This document shows positions 1 through 4,931 of a DNA stretch of 9,706 bases, in pieces. A program made the translations under genes and the position numbers. Position 1 is the first letter of the stretch; each line of letters begins with the position of its first letter. Origin of the DNA: Candidatus Berkelbacteria bacterium (GTDB lineage Bacteria > Patescibacteriota > UBA1384 > VFKW01). A model generated the notes under the pieces. That model saw only the letters and a program-made list of their open reading frames with translations, was not told the DNA's origin and did not search any database. The stretch covers positions 1 through 9,706 of the forward strand of contig VFKW01000091.1 of the NCBI GenBank assembly GCA_009885355.1. The letters are read 5' to 3'.

Positions 1-2
1 AA

Positions 3-113
3 CCTGAACTTGCCGGGCAGATCGTGAAAAAATTAAGAAACCAGGGATTGAATGTTTCCAGCGATGATAAACTAAGCATTTTTTTATCCATTCGTAAGCT
101 TCCTGTTTATTAA
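3..113 (+). pseudogene. 3' end of an unrecognised plus-strand gene, probably truncated by the IS remnant
   Basis: An open frame enters from the left edge and reads 36 residues to a TAA at 111-113. Its first ~18 codons give PELAGQIVKKLRNQGLNV, which looks like an ordinary amphipathic bacterial protein helix. From about position 58 onward the same DNA aligns, on the other strand, with the transposase N-terminus of the IS copy at 3316-4593, so the last ~18 residues would be antisense IS sequence. I infer that an insertion plus deletion removed the natural end of this gene and left a chimeric tail. The family cannot be recognised from so short a piece. It could also be a chance open frame. Confidence 0.35.
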
Positions 114-192
114 CCGCGACAAAATTAGCAACTATTGGCGCTTGTAAAAAAGCCTCGATTTCTGCTAAAGTTAAATTGCGTGTGTTGGTCAT
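58..192 (-). pseudogene. Transposase N-terminal fragment (IS remnant)
   Basis: Reading leftward from an ATG at 192, with an AAAGGTGAG Shine-Dalgarno just upstream, the frame gives MTNTRNLTLAEIEAFLQAP and continues to ...WIKKCLVYHRW. It aligns closely with MSNTRNLNLTEIEAFLNAP...WIENLLTCHRY of the intact transposase at 3316-4593. After about residue 45 similarity ends abruptly, although the frame stays open to the window edge. The conserved helix-turn-helix and the whole DDE catalytic core are absent, so this cannot be active. Its start and ribosome binding site help to choose the matching start (4593) in the intact copy. Confidence 0.75.
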
Positions 193-313
193 ATTAAGTC
201 TCACCTTTCTATGATAACCGACACACGCATTTTTGTAACTAGGCCCATTTCATGCTCATCATTCAATTAGAAAGCGGGGCCTGTTTCATGCTCATCTTGC
301 ATTGGAAGAGACT
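58..313 (-). mobile_element. IS remnant, one end only (same family as the IS at 3264-4723)
   Basis: This segment parallels the right end of the intact IS. It carries a transposase N-terminal fragment, the shared stretch CTATGATAACC (210-220), two direct repeats ending TTTCATGCTCATC (242-260 and 278-296), and a terminal sequence ATTGGAAGAGACT (301-313) matching ATTGGATAAGACT in the intact copy. Sequence divergence (for example GAGCATGAAA against GAGCCCGAAC in the terminal repeat) shows it is a different member of the family rather than a recent duplicate. The opposite end and most of the transposase are missing, and the homology stops near position 58. No target duplication can be assessed. 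Confidence 0.8.
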
Positions 314-318
314 TACCC

Positions 319-347
319 TTGCCAAACCCTCAAAAATAAGCTAAAAT
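319..347 (+). promoter_or_regulatory. Sigma70-type promoter for pyrF-pyrE
   Basis: TTGCCA (319-324) and TAAAAT (342-347) are separated by exactly 17 bp. Transcription would start near 354, giving a leader of ~42 nt with no visible attenuator, PyrR-type hairpin or riboswitch. The -35 box begins six bases past the last base of the IS remnant (313). The leader ends with a GAGGTG ribosome binding site (385-390) ahead of the pyrF ATG. Confidence 0.65.
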
Positions 348-395
348 AAATTCAATCATAGCCCTGCTATGTATCTTTATAATTGAGGTGAAAAA

Positions 396-1313
396 ATGAA
401 AGTAAAGAATCCAATCATTCTCCCGCTTGATGTGGATTCCGAGCAAAAAGCACTTGATTTAGCCCTCTCTCTCAAAGATGGGGTCGGCGTTTTCAAGGTC
501 GGTATGGAACTAGTTAACAGTTGTGGCTACCGGATCCTTGATACTCTGAAGGAGCATGGGATCGGGCCAGATGAAATCTTCCTCGATCTTAAATACCACG
601 ACATTCCCAATACTGTCGCCGCTGCCGCTGCCGCCGCCACTAGACTAGGTGTTTGGATGTTCAATGTCCATTGCTCCGGTGGCGTTCCTATGATGAAAGC
701 CGCCAAGGAAGCCTCGCTCAAACAGGCAGCCGAGCTAGGAATCACTCCGCCAAAAGTCATCGGCGTCACCGTCCTAACTAGTCTGGATTATCAGGCGCTT
801 CAAGTTATGGGATTTTTCCAAGATCCAAACGCATATCCTCATCTCCATTTTGACAATCCCGAGGCATGCATGGTTCAGGGATTAGCCCTTAATTTTGCGT
901 ATCTGGCCAAAGAAGCCGGCCTCGACGGCGTCGTTTGTTCTCCCCATGAGATCACAGCCATCCGAGAGGCCTGCGGCCCCGACTTTCTCATCGTCACCCC
1001 GGGCGTTCGCCCAGCCGGTGCCGATGTAAACGACCAAAAACGGGTAAAGACCCCCGGCGAAGCCATTATACTCGGTGCCGACCACCTCGTCATCGGCCGT
1101 CCAATCATCAAAGCCGACGACCCAGCTGCGGCCGCTCGCGCCATCACCGCCGAAATCGAAGAAGCCCTCTGTGTTCGTCATTCCGGGCTTGTCTTCGACG
1201 CAACTCAGACCCTGAGCGAAGTCGAACGGGACCCGGAATCCAGTAAGCCTGAGGAGCCGGGCATGCTAAAAAGTGGTGTGCCTTTTCCTAACGAAGATCT
1301 CAGAAGACCTTAA
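396..1313 (+). CDS. pyrF: Orotidine 5'-phosphate decarboxylase
   Basis: Catalyses decarboxylation of OMP to UMP, the last step of de novo pyrimidine synthesis, in the cytoplasm. The TIM-barrel signature is clear: LDVD (11-14), FKVG with Lys34, and the catalytic D-x-K-x-x-D motif in FLDLKYHDIPNT (Asp64, Lys66, Asp69). The phosphate-binding end is TPGVRP (201-206) and VIGRPI (232-237). At 305 residues it is longer than typical 230-240 residue enzymes. The extra length comes from an insert around 131-160 and a hydrophilic tail of ~45 residues after 258. The alanine run at 75-81 sits where the family has an alanine-rich helix, so it is not an artefact. The ATG follows GAGGTG at good spacing. It is the first gene of an operon with pyrE, 41 bp downstream. 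Confidence 0.95.
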   Translation: MKVKNPIILPLDVDSEQKALDLALSLKDGVGVFKVGMELVNSCGYRILDTLKEHGIGPDEIFLDLKYHDIPNTVAAAAAAATRLGVWMFNVHCSGGVPMMKAAKEASLKQAAELGITPPKVIGVTVLTSLDYQALQVMGFFQDPNAYPHLHFDNPEACMVQGLALNFAYLAKEAGLDGVVCSPHEITAIREACGPDFLIVTPGVRPAGADVNDQKRVKTPGEAIILGADHLVIGRPIIKADDPAAAARAITAEIEEALCVRHSGLVFDATQTLSEVERDPESSKPEEPGMLKSGVPFPNEDLRRP

Positions 1314-1354
1314 CAGACGCTTTAACCAAATTCAGAACAAGGAGAATATTCTAC

Positions 1355-1975
1355 ATGAAAAAAATACTACCAGACTCTCTTGAGGCCAATTTCGCTGATC
1401 TCATCTTGCATATTGGCTGCATTAAATTCGGCCAGACCAAGCTGAAAAGCGGCACCATGTCGCCGATTTACTGCGACCTTCGGCTCTTGCGATCATGTCC
1501 CGATGCCAACATGGTAGCTGTGAAGCTATTTGAGAAATTGACTAAGGAAATGAAATTTGATTTGATTGCCGACATTCCGATGGCGATCACTCCGACCGTC
1601 GCCGTGCTGTCGCATGTAACTGGTATCCCTATGATCACTCCTCGGCCGCCAAAAGATCATGGCACCGGGGCAAGCGTCGAGGGTATCTATCGTTCCAATC
1701 AGATCGTAGCCGTCTTTGACGATCTTATCACAGCCGCAACTAGCAAGCTTGAGGCAATTGGCGCCCTAGAATCAAAAGAGTTGAAAGTGGAAGATGTCAT
1801 CGTTCTTCTCGATCGTTGCCAAGGTGGCAAACAAGAACTTGAAGCGCGTGGCTACAAACTTCACGCCGCCCTCGAGCTTCCCGCCCTCTTGGATTACTAT
1901 CTAAGTATTGGCGGCATCGATCAGGCCAGGTATGATGAGGTAATGGTTTATCTTGAGGCAAGCAAGCCTGCCTAA
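1355..1975 (+). CDS. pyrE: Orotate phosphoribosyltransferase
   Basis: Transfers the ribose 5-phosphate group of PRPP to orotate, making OMP, the substrate of the adjacent PyrF. Family marks are the orotate-binding segment LKSGTMSPIYCDLRLL (30-45), the flexible catalytic loop PKDHGTG (99-105; Lys100, Asp101, His102) and the PRPP-binding motif VAVFDDLITAATS (118-130). The motif keeps the two acidic residues (Asp122, Asp123) and Thr126, but has Ala-Ala where most family members have Thr-Gly or a similar small loop. Its 206 residues are normal for the family. The ATG is preceded by AAGGAG (1339-1344). The gene is co-transcribed with pyrF and followed by a terminator. The PRPP-motif variation leaves slight doubt about activity, but not about family. 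Confidence 0.9.
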   Translation: MKKILPDSLEANFADLILHIGCIKFGQTKLKSGTMSPIYCDLRLLRSCPDANMVAVKLFEKLTKEMKFDLIADIPMAITPTVAVLSHVTGIPMITPRPPKDHGTGASVEGIYRSNQIVAVFDDLITAATSKLEAIGALESKELKVEDVIVLLDRCQGGKQELEARGYKLHAALELPALLDYYLSIGGIDQARYDEVMVYLEASKPA

Positions 1976-1993
1976 CTTTCAAACCCCTCTTAT

Positions 1994-2018
1994 GTCCCGC
2001 TAACCCGGGACTTTTTTT
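1994..2018 (+). terminator. Rho-independent terminator of the pyrF-pyrE operon
   Basis: GTCCCG (1994-1999) pairs with CGGGAC (2006-2011) around a 6-nt loop, followed directly by seven T residues. It lies 19 bp after the pyrE stop codon. Confidence 0.85.
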
Positions 2019-2048
2019 ATATCCGGATTATTGATATATCAGATCGCC

Positions 2049-2058
2049 ACCGATCGGT
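2049..2058. repeat. 10-bp perfect palindrome ACCGATCGGT
   Basis: A perfect palindrome 30 bp upstream of the -35 box of the next promoter. It could be an operator for a dimeric regulator, but a single 10-bp palindrome also arises by chance. Confidence 0.25.
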
Positions 2059-2088
2059 AGGCCTTTACATAAGTGTATTCATAACGTC

Positions 2089-2117
2089 TTGACAAACGGT
2101 CATTTTTATGCTAAAAT
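2089..2117 (+). promoter_or_regulatory. Near-consensus sigma70-type promoter of the riboswitch/cyclase unit
   Basis: A perfect TTGACA (2089-2094), a 17-bp spacer, then TAAAAT (2112-2117) with a TG one base before it (extended -10). Transcription should start near 2124, a few bases before the riboswitch aptamer. This strength fits a promoter whose output is set by downstream attenuation. Confidence 0.85.
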
Positions 2118-2129
2118 AATAATGAAAAG

Positions 2130-2206
2130 GTTTGAAAAAGGCAAACTTGTCGCAAGGCAAGGACGCAAAACCACGGGCCCCTCTGGGGTAGCCGGGCTGC
2201 CAGACG
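2130..2206 (+). promoter_or_regulatory. Cyclic di-GMP riboswitch aptamer (GEMM-I / c-di-GMP-I class)
   Basis: The class hallmarks occur in order: AAGGCAAAC (2138-2146), GGACGCAAAACCACGGG (2161-2177) and GGTAGCCGGGCTGCC (2187-2201). The first hairpin is CTTGTC (2146-2151) and GGCAAG (2156-2161) around a GCAA tetraloop, the GNRA loop that docks in this class. The second hairpin contains CCCC-TCT-GGGG (2178-2188). GGCA (2140-2143) can pair with TGCC (2198-2201) to close the aptamer. The base before GCAAAC is G, as in c-di-GMP-binding members; the cGAMP-binding GEMM-Ib variants typically have A there. It lies between a strong promoter and a terminator, upstream of a diguanylate cyclase gene. The class call rests on recognised consensus, not on a covariance search. 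Confidence 0.9.
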
Positions 2207-2208
2207 AA

Positions 2209-2240
2209 AGATCTCAAATTCTTATTTTAAGAAAAGATCT
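2209..2240 (+). promoter_or_regulatory. Candidate antiterminator hairpin of the riboswitch expression platform
   Basis: AGATCT (2209-2214) can pair with AGATCT (2235-2240), and inside it TTCTTA (2219-2224) pairs with TAAGAA (2228-2233) around a 3-nt loop. The structure uses bases 2232-2240, which form the 5' arm of the terminator, so the two hairpins are mutually exclusive. It starts just 3' of the aptamer, where ligand binding could influence it. Which state c-di-GMP favours cannot be read from the sequence. Confidence 0.55.
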
Positions 2241-2262
2241 GCGTCTCGGCGTAGATCTTTTT
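2232..2262 (+). terminator. Riboswitch-controlled intrinsic terminator
   Basis: AAAAGATCTGCG (2232-2243) pairs with CGTAGATCTTTT (2250-2261) as a 12-bp stem with one G-U pair and a 6-nt loop (2244-2249), ending in a run of T residues. It sits between the aptamer and the cyclase start at 2323, so it would end transcription before the gene unless the alternative hairpin forms. Confidence 0.8.
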
Positions 2263-2322
2263 GTTATATACAAAATGCAACTTAACATCAAAATCAACCA
2301 CTGAACAAGGAGGCTATTATCA

Positions 2323-3192
2323 GTGAACGCAGAGAACTTATTATGGATGTTAGTTCCACCACAAGAGCGCAATGGTTTTGCCGCTCTTCCAAACCCTGTC
2401 TGGATTTGCGATGATCATTTTTGTATGATTTATGTAAATCCAGCCCTTCTGGCCATTACTGGACGGCCGATTGAAGAAATATTTGATGAGGGCTGGATGG
2501 ATCTCATCCACCCTTACGATCTTACAATGGTCCTAATGGCTCGCAAAGATGCCTATGAAAAAAGAACCACTGTCCAGGTCAACTACCGACTGAAATTATC
2601 AGATGACCAATATATTTGGTTCTCTGAGACTATTTCTCCCTATCAGAACAAGGGGATAAATGGGCTTATTGGCTGTGCTATGGATATCGACGAGCTGATG
2701 ACTCATAGTACCCATGATTCAATGACGGGTCTCTATAATAAGGGATTTTTCAACGACTTTCTGATTCAGTTATCTGCGCAAAGAAACAACAGCACTCTAA
2801 CTAAGTTTGCTGTTTTCAGCATCGACGTTAACGACCTAAAGCCGATTAATGATCAATATGGTCATATTAATGGCGATAAGTTGATTATTAAAGTTGCAAA
2901 GTTTCTAAGTTCAGTATCAAGACCCGGTGATGTTATAGCCCGTGTCGGCGGTGATGAATTTGCACTGATCGTTCAAGGTCGCAATCTTAATGAATCGGCA
3001 ATGATAAAACGTTGTAACTATATTAAGACAGCTTGTTCTGAAATGTTGCTTGAGCTTCCGCACCGTCAGATCCCGATCTCAATTGCAATTGGTTCTGCTA
3101 TCTACTCCGGTCAATCAATCGAGGCCCTCCTGAAAGAGGCAGATGAAAAGATGTATATTGACAAGAGTATTACAAAAGCCAACCAGGCTTAG
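2323..3192 (+). CDS. PAS-GGDEF diguanylate cyclase
   Basis: Predicted to make cyclic di-GMP from two GTP. A PAS sensor domain covers about residues 20-125, including NPVWICDDHFCMIYVNPALL and a C-terminal GCAMDIDEL strand. The GGDEF domain (about 128-285) has the DSMTGLYNKGFF entry motif, SIDVNDLKPINDQYGH with metal-site Asp168, and an intact GGDEF active site (209-213). The inhibitory I-site RPGD (200-203) lies exactly five residues before GGDEF, so product inhibition is expected. There is no signal peptide or membrane segment, so this is a soluble cytoplasmic sensor; the PAS ligand is unknown. The start is GTG at 2323, chosen because AAGGAGG (2307-2313) lies nine bases upstream. It is a single gene behind a c-di-GMP riboswitch. 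No EAL or HD-GYP domain is present. Confidence 0.92.
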   Translation: MNAENLLWMLVPPQERNGFAALPNPVWICDDHFCMIYVNPALLAITGRPIEEIFDEGWMDLIHPYDLTMVLMARKDAYEKRTTVQVNYRLKLSDDQYIWFSETISPYQNKGINGLIGCAMDIDELMTHSTHDSMTGLYNKGFFNDFLIQLSAQRNNSTLTKFAVFSIDVNDLKPINDQYGHINGDKLIIKVAKFLSSVSRPGDVIARVGGDEFALIVQGRNLNESAMIKRCNYIKTACSEMLLELPHRQIPISIAIGSAIYSGQSIEALLKEADEKMYIDKSITKANQA

Positions 3193-3199
3193 ATCTTCA

Positions 3200-3223
3200 A
3201 AGCCCCGCCACCCGGCGGGGCTT
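3200..3223 (+). terminator. Hairpin terminator after the cyclase
   Basis: AAGCCCCGCC (3200-3209) pairs perfectly with GGCGGGGCTT (3214-3223) around a 4-nt loop, 7 bp after the stop codon. The T tract is weak (TTATTCT), so release may be imperfect. The stem nearly matches the terminator at 9228-9252. Confidence 0.75.
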
Positions 3224-3263
3224 ATTCTCGTTGGTATAAAATACCGATCAATCACCACCCCCC

Positions 3264-3295
3264 AGTCTATTCCAATCCAAGAATGAGCCCGAACT
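3264..3295 (+). repeat. Left terminal inverted repeat of the IS
   Basis: Begins AGTCTATTCCAAT and ends AATGAGCCCGAACT. It matches the reverse complement of 4693-4723 at about 28 of 32 positions, with one gap. Confidence 0.85.
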
Positions 3296-3297
3296 TC

Positions 3298-3310
3298 CGT
3301 ATTGGTTATC
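3298..3310 (+). repeat. Subterminal 13-bp repeat CGTATTGGTTATC (left)
   Basis: A perfect inverted copy lies at 4615-4627, just ahead of the transposase start. The left copy begins two bases inside the terminal repeat. A role as a second transposase-binding or autoregulatory site is inferred from the exact match only. Confidence 0.6.
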
Positions 3311-3315
3311 GTTAA

Positions 3316-4593
3316 TTATTTGTTAAATTCAGTTTGTACTATTATGTTTTCTATGTCCTGGCGGTATGTTTTAGCTATTTTTACAAAGAGCTTTTCTTTG
3401 GCTTTTTTCATCATTTCAGCATAATCCGTATCGCTCATAACATAAGCTATTTCGTCCAATTTAGCAAATGTGATGCCCGGCTTTAAATATTTTTTTGCAT
3501 CGGGCAATGACTTCAATTTTTCATACGGCGTCATATATCCACTGGCTTTGTAGATTTTCTTTTGCTTGCCTTTGGAGTTGGTAATGGTGGTCGCATAGCC
3601 GCATGGACGATGGTAATTTAGATAAATATTGAAATTCTCATTGTACCATTGGTCGATCAATCTGGCCGCTTTTTTTGGAATATAATGGTAGCCCATTGCC
3701 TTTCGCAACACACCGCCGTTTTTGGTTTCAATTTGGGCATTGTCAGTGGTTTGCATGGGGCGACTTTTGGTTTGTTGGATTTTCAATTTGTTCAATAATT
3801 CAGCTACTATTTTATTAATAAATTCCGAGCCATTGTCTGAATGAAATTCAATGATGATAAATGGAAAAAGCATTAAGGCAATTTCCAAAGCCGGATGTAA
3901 AAATTGCTCACTTATGCCTTCGACACAAATGACAATTTCCCATTGCGTTACTTCATCGAGTAAATTGATGTGGTAAAGCCCTTTTCCTTCTGTTAGCGAG
4001 TCGCCTTGATGAACTGTGTCGACACGTATATAGCCAGGCTTTCCATTTGGCACAGGCGCCCGTCTTTGGCCAATACTAACCGTCACGGGGCGAGTGTGAA
4101 CAAAAAGAGTAGTGATCGTTCCGTAGGTTTGACTATGGCGTAAATTGTAAATGTGGCTCACGGAAATTTTAGATAGACGAGCATATTCTAGTTTATTAAA
4201 AATTTCGTATTCCCGATTTAATATTTTAGCGGTTGCCGGACCGGAAAGTATACAATGTGCCTCATCGGTTTTGGCAAGTAAAATGATGTCTTCACGTGTA
4301 TAAATAGTTGGAAAAACAGTTCGATGGCTTTTTGTTTTTACGATCCGCCCTCCCTTTTTCCATTTGGTAATTAAACGGCGAATTTGGGCCCGGGAATAGC
4401 CGGTCATAGTTTTTAAATAACGAAATAATATGCCTTTTTGATGCCGGTCTAATTTCAAATAGCGATGACAAGTAAGCAGGTTTTCTATCCACAAGTAAGC
4501 CTCGTGTTTATTCACAGCATTAAATTCTGCCGGCTGTGGGGCATTTAAAAAAGCCTCAATTTCTGTTAAATTTAAATTGCGCGTATTGCTCAT
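3316..4593 (-). CDS. DDE-type integrase-core (rve) transposase
   Basis: A 425-residue transposase that should cut and rejoin the ends of the surrounding IS. Residues 45-80 form a helix-turn-helix-like region (HQKGILFRYLKTMTGYSRAQ), and 138-152 could be a second (ARLSKISVSHIYNL). The retroviral-integrase fold carries the acidic triad Asp192 (RVDTVHQGD), Asp253 (FHSDNGSEF) and Glu289 (DNAQIETKNG). The spacing between the last two is exactly 35 residues, so the active site looks complete. The C-terminus is lysine-rich. An upstream GTG at 4641 would add 16 residues. I prefer the ATG at 4593 because the protein then starts MSNTRNL, matching MTNTRNL in the remnant copy, whose ATG has a clear Shine-Dalgarno. 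There is no frameshift or internal stop. Confidence 0.9.
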   Translation of the reverse strand: MSNTRNLNLTEIEAFLNAPQPAEFNAVNKHEAYLWIENLLTCHRYLKLDRHQKGILFRYLKTMTGYSRAQIRRLITKWKKGGRIVKTKSHRTVFPTIYTREDIILLAKTDEAHCILSGPATAKILNREYEIFNKLEYARLSKISVSHIYNLRHSQTYGTITTLFVHTRPVTVSIGQRRAPVPNGKPGYIRVDTVHQGDSLTEGKGLYHINLLDEVTQWEIVICVEGISEQFLHPALEIALMLFPFIIIEFHSDNGSEFINKIVAELLNKLKIQQTKSRPMQTTDNAQIETKNGGVLRKAMGYHYIPKKAARLIDQWYNENFNIYLNYHRPCGYATTITNSKGKQKKIYKASGYMTPYEKLKSLPDAKKYLKPGITFAKLDEIAYVMSDTDYAEMMKKAKEKLFVKIAKTYRQDIENIIVQTEFNK

Positions 4594-4614
4594 AGTTATG
4601 TTCATCCATTCTAT

Positions 4615-4627
4615 GATAACCAATACG
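4615..4627 (-). repeat. Subterminal 13-bp repeat CGTATTGGTTATC (right, inverted)
   Basis: Perfect reverse complement of 3298-3310, located ~20 bp upstream of the transposase ATG. Part of it (GATAACC) is also kept in the IS remnant at 214-220. Confidence 0.6.
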
Positions 4628-4661
4628 CGCCTTTTTGTCACTTGTAATATTAAGCATACTT

Positions 4662-4708
4662 AGGCTCATTTTTACATTAGAATAAAGGGCCTAGTTCGGG
4701 CTCATTTT
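4662..4708. repeat. Two direct repeats RGGCTCATTTT at the IS right end
   Basis: AGGCTCATTTT (4662-4672) and GGGCTCATTTT (4698-4708) start 36 bp apart. The remnant IS has its own pair at 242-260 and 278-296, also starting 36 bp apart. Conserved spacing with changed sequence suggests paired transposase-binding sites at this end. Confidence 0.6.
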
Positions 4709-4723
4709 GCATTGGATAAGACT
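4693..4723 (-). repeat. Right terminal inverted repeat of the IS
   Basis: Read on the minus strand it begins AGTCTTATCCAATGCAA and ends GAGCCCGAACT, matching the left end at 3264-3295 and, more loosely, the remnant end at 283-313. Confidence 0.85.
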
Positions 4724-4728
4724 AAGGG

Positions 4729-4757
4729 TTGCGTTTTGCTCTGTGAAAAGGTATAAT
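4729..4757 (+). promoter_or_regulatory. Sigma70-type promoter for the giant activase gene
   Basis: TTGCGT (4729-4734; weak -35) and a perfect TATAAT (4752-4757) lie 17 bp apart. Transcription would start near 4764 and give a leader of ~167 nt. The -35 box starts six bases past the IS end, as in the promoter at 319-347. Confidence 0.6.
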
Positions 4758-4813
4758 GTTCGTGGCCAGAATGGTGTTTTTTTGCTATGCTGGTGGTTGT
4801 TTAATAATTGAAA

Positions 4814-4836
4814 TTTCTGCAATAATTTGCAGGAAA
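4814..4836 (+). other. Hairpin in the activase leader RNA
   Basis: TTTCTGCAA (4814-4822) pairs with TTGCAGGAAA (4827-4836) around a TAAT loop with one bulged G, giving nine pairs. No T tract follows, so it is not a terminator. It may stabilise the leader or have no function. No known riboswitch class was recognised in 4764-4880. Confidence 0.35.
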
Positions 4837-4880
4837 AAGATTAAATATTTTATGGCTTTTGCCAAAGGGGAGGATTTTGG

Positions 4881-4931
4881 ATGGTTTTGAGATGTATTTT
4901 CAGTTTTGATAGAAAGGATGGAGAAGGTTGA
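4881..4931 (+). CDS. 16-codon leader frame overlapping the activase start
   Basis: The ATG at 4881 has an excellent Shine-Dalgarno, GGGGAGG (4867-4873), seven bases upstream, stronger than that of the main gene. It encodes MVLRCIFSFDRKDGEG and stops at TGA (4929-4931), whose last base is the first base of the activase ATG, so the junction reads TGATG. This arrangement is typical of translational coupling, where ribosomes finishing one frame re-start on the next. The peptide shows no runs of one amino acid that would suggest classic attenuation, and has no recognisable function. It may simply be a way to load ribosomes. Expression is unproven. Confidence 0.5.
   Translation: MVLRCIFSFDRKDGEG

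Larger units (their letters stand above)
3264..4723 (-). mobile_element. Intact-looking insertion sequence with DD(35)E transposase (~1460 bp)
   Basis: Bounded by imperfect ~31-bp terminal inverted repeats (3264-3295 and 4693-4723) and filled by one transposase gene. The outermost base pair was included because the right ends of both this copy and the remnant at 58-313 finish with GACT. No target-site duplication is visible: the flanks are CCCCCC on the left and AAGGGT on the right. It lies between the terminator of the cyclase unit and the promoter of the giant activase gene, so it appears to interrupt neither. The transposase core resembles the rve (IS3/IS481-like) type, but the family cannot be named from sequence inspection alone. 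Confidence 0.85.

Noticed and set aside
615..641. GCC/GCT-rich tract in pyrF as a possible microsatellite or frameshift hotspot
   Set aside because: It encodes an alanine-rich helix expected at this point in OMP decarboxylases, and the frame is intact.
2089..2304. A 71-codon plus-strand open frame
   Set aside because: It overlaps the promoter, riboswitch and terminator, has no ribosome binding site, and its start lies within the -35 box.
3233..3245. Small inverted repeat GGTAT-AAA-ATACC between terminator and IS
   Set aside because: The short AT-rich stem has no associated gene or T tract and is likely chance.
4594..4641. N-terminal extension of the transposase from a GTG at 4641
   Set aside because: The extension is formed by subterminal IS sequence, and the equivalent frame in the remnant copy is closed by a stop. 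The ATG at 4593 aligns with the remnant's start and ribosome binding site.
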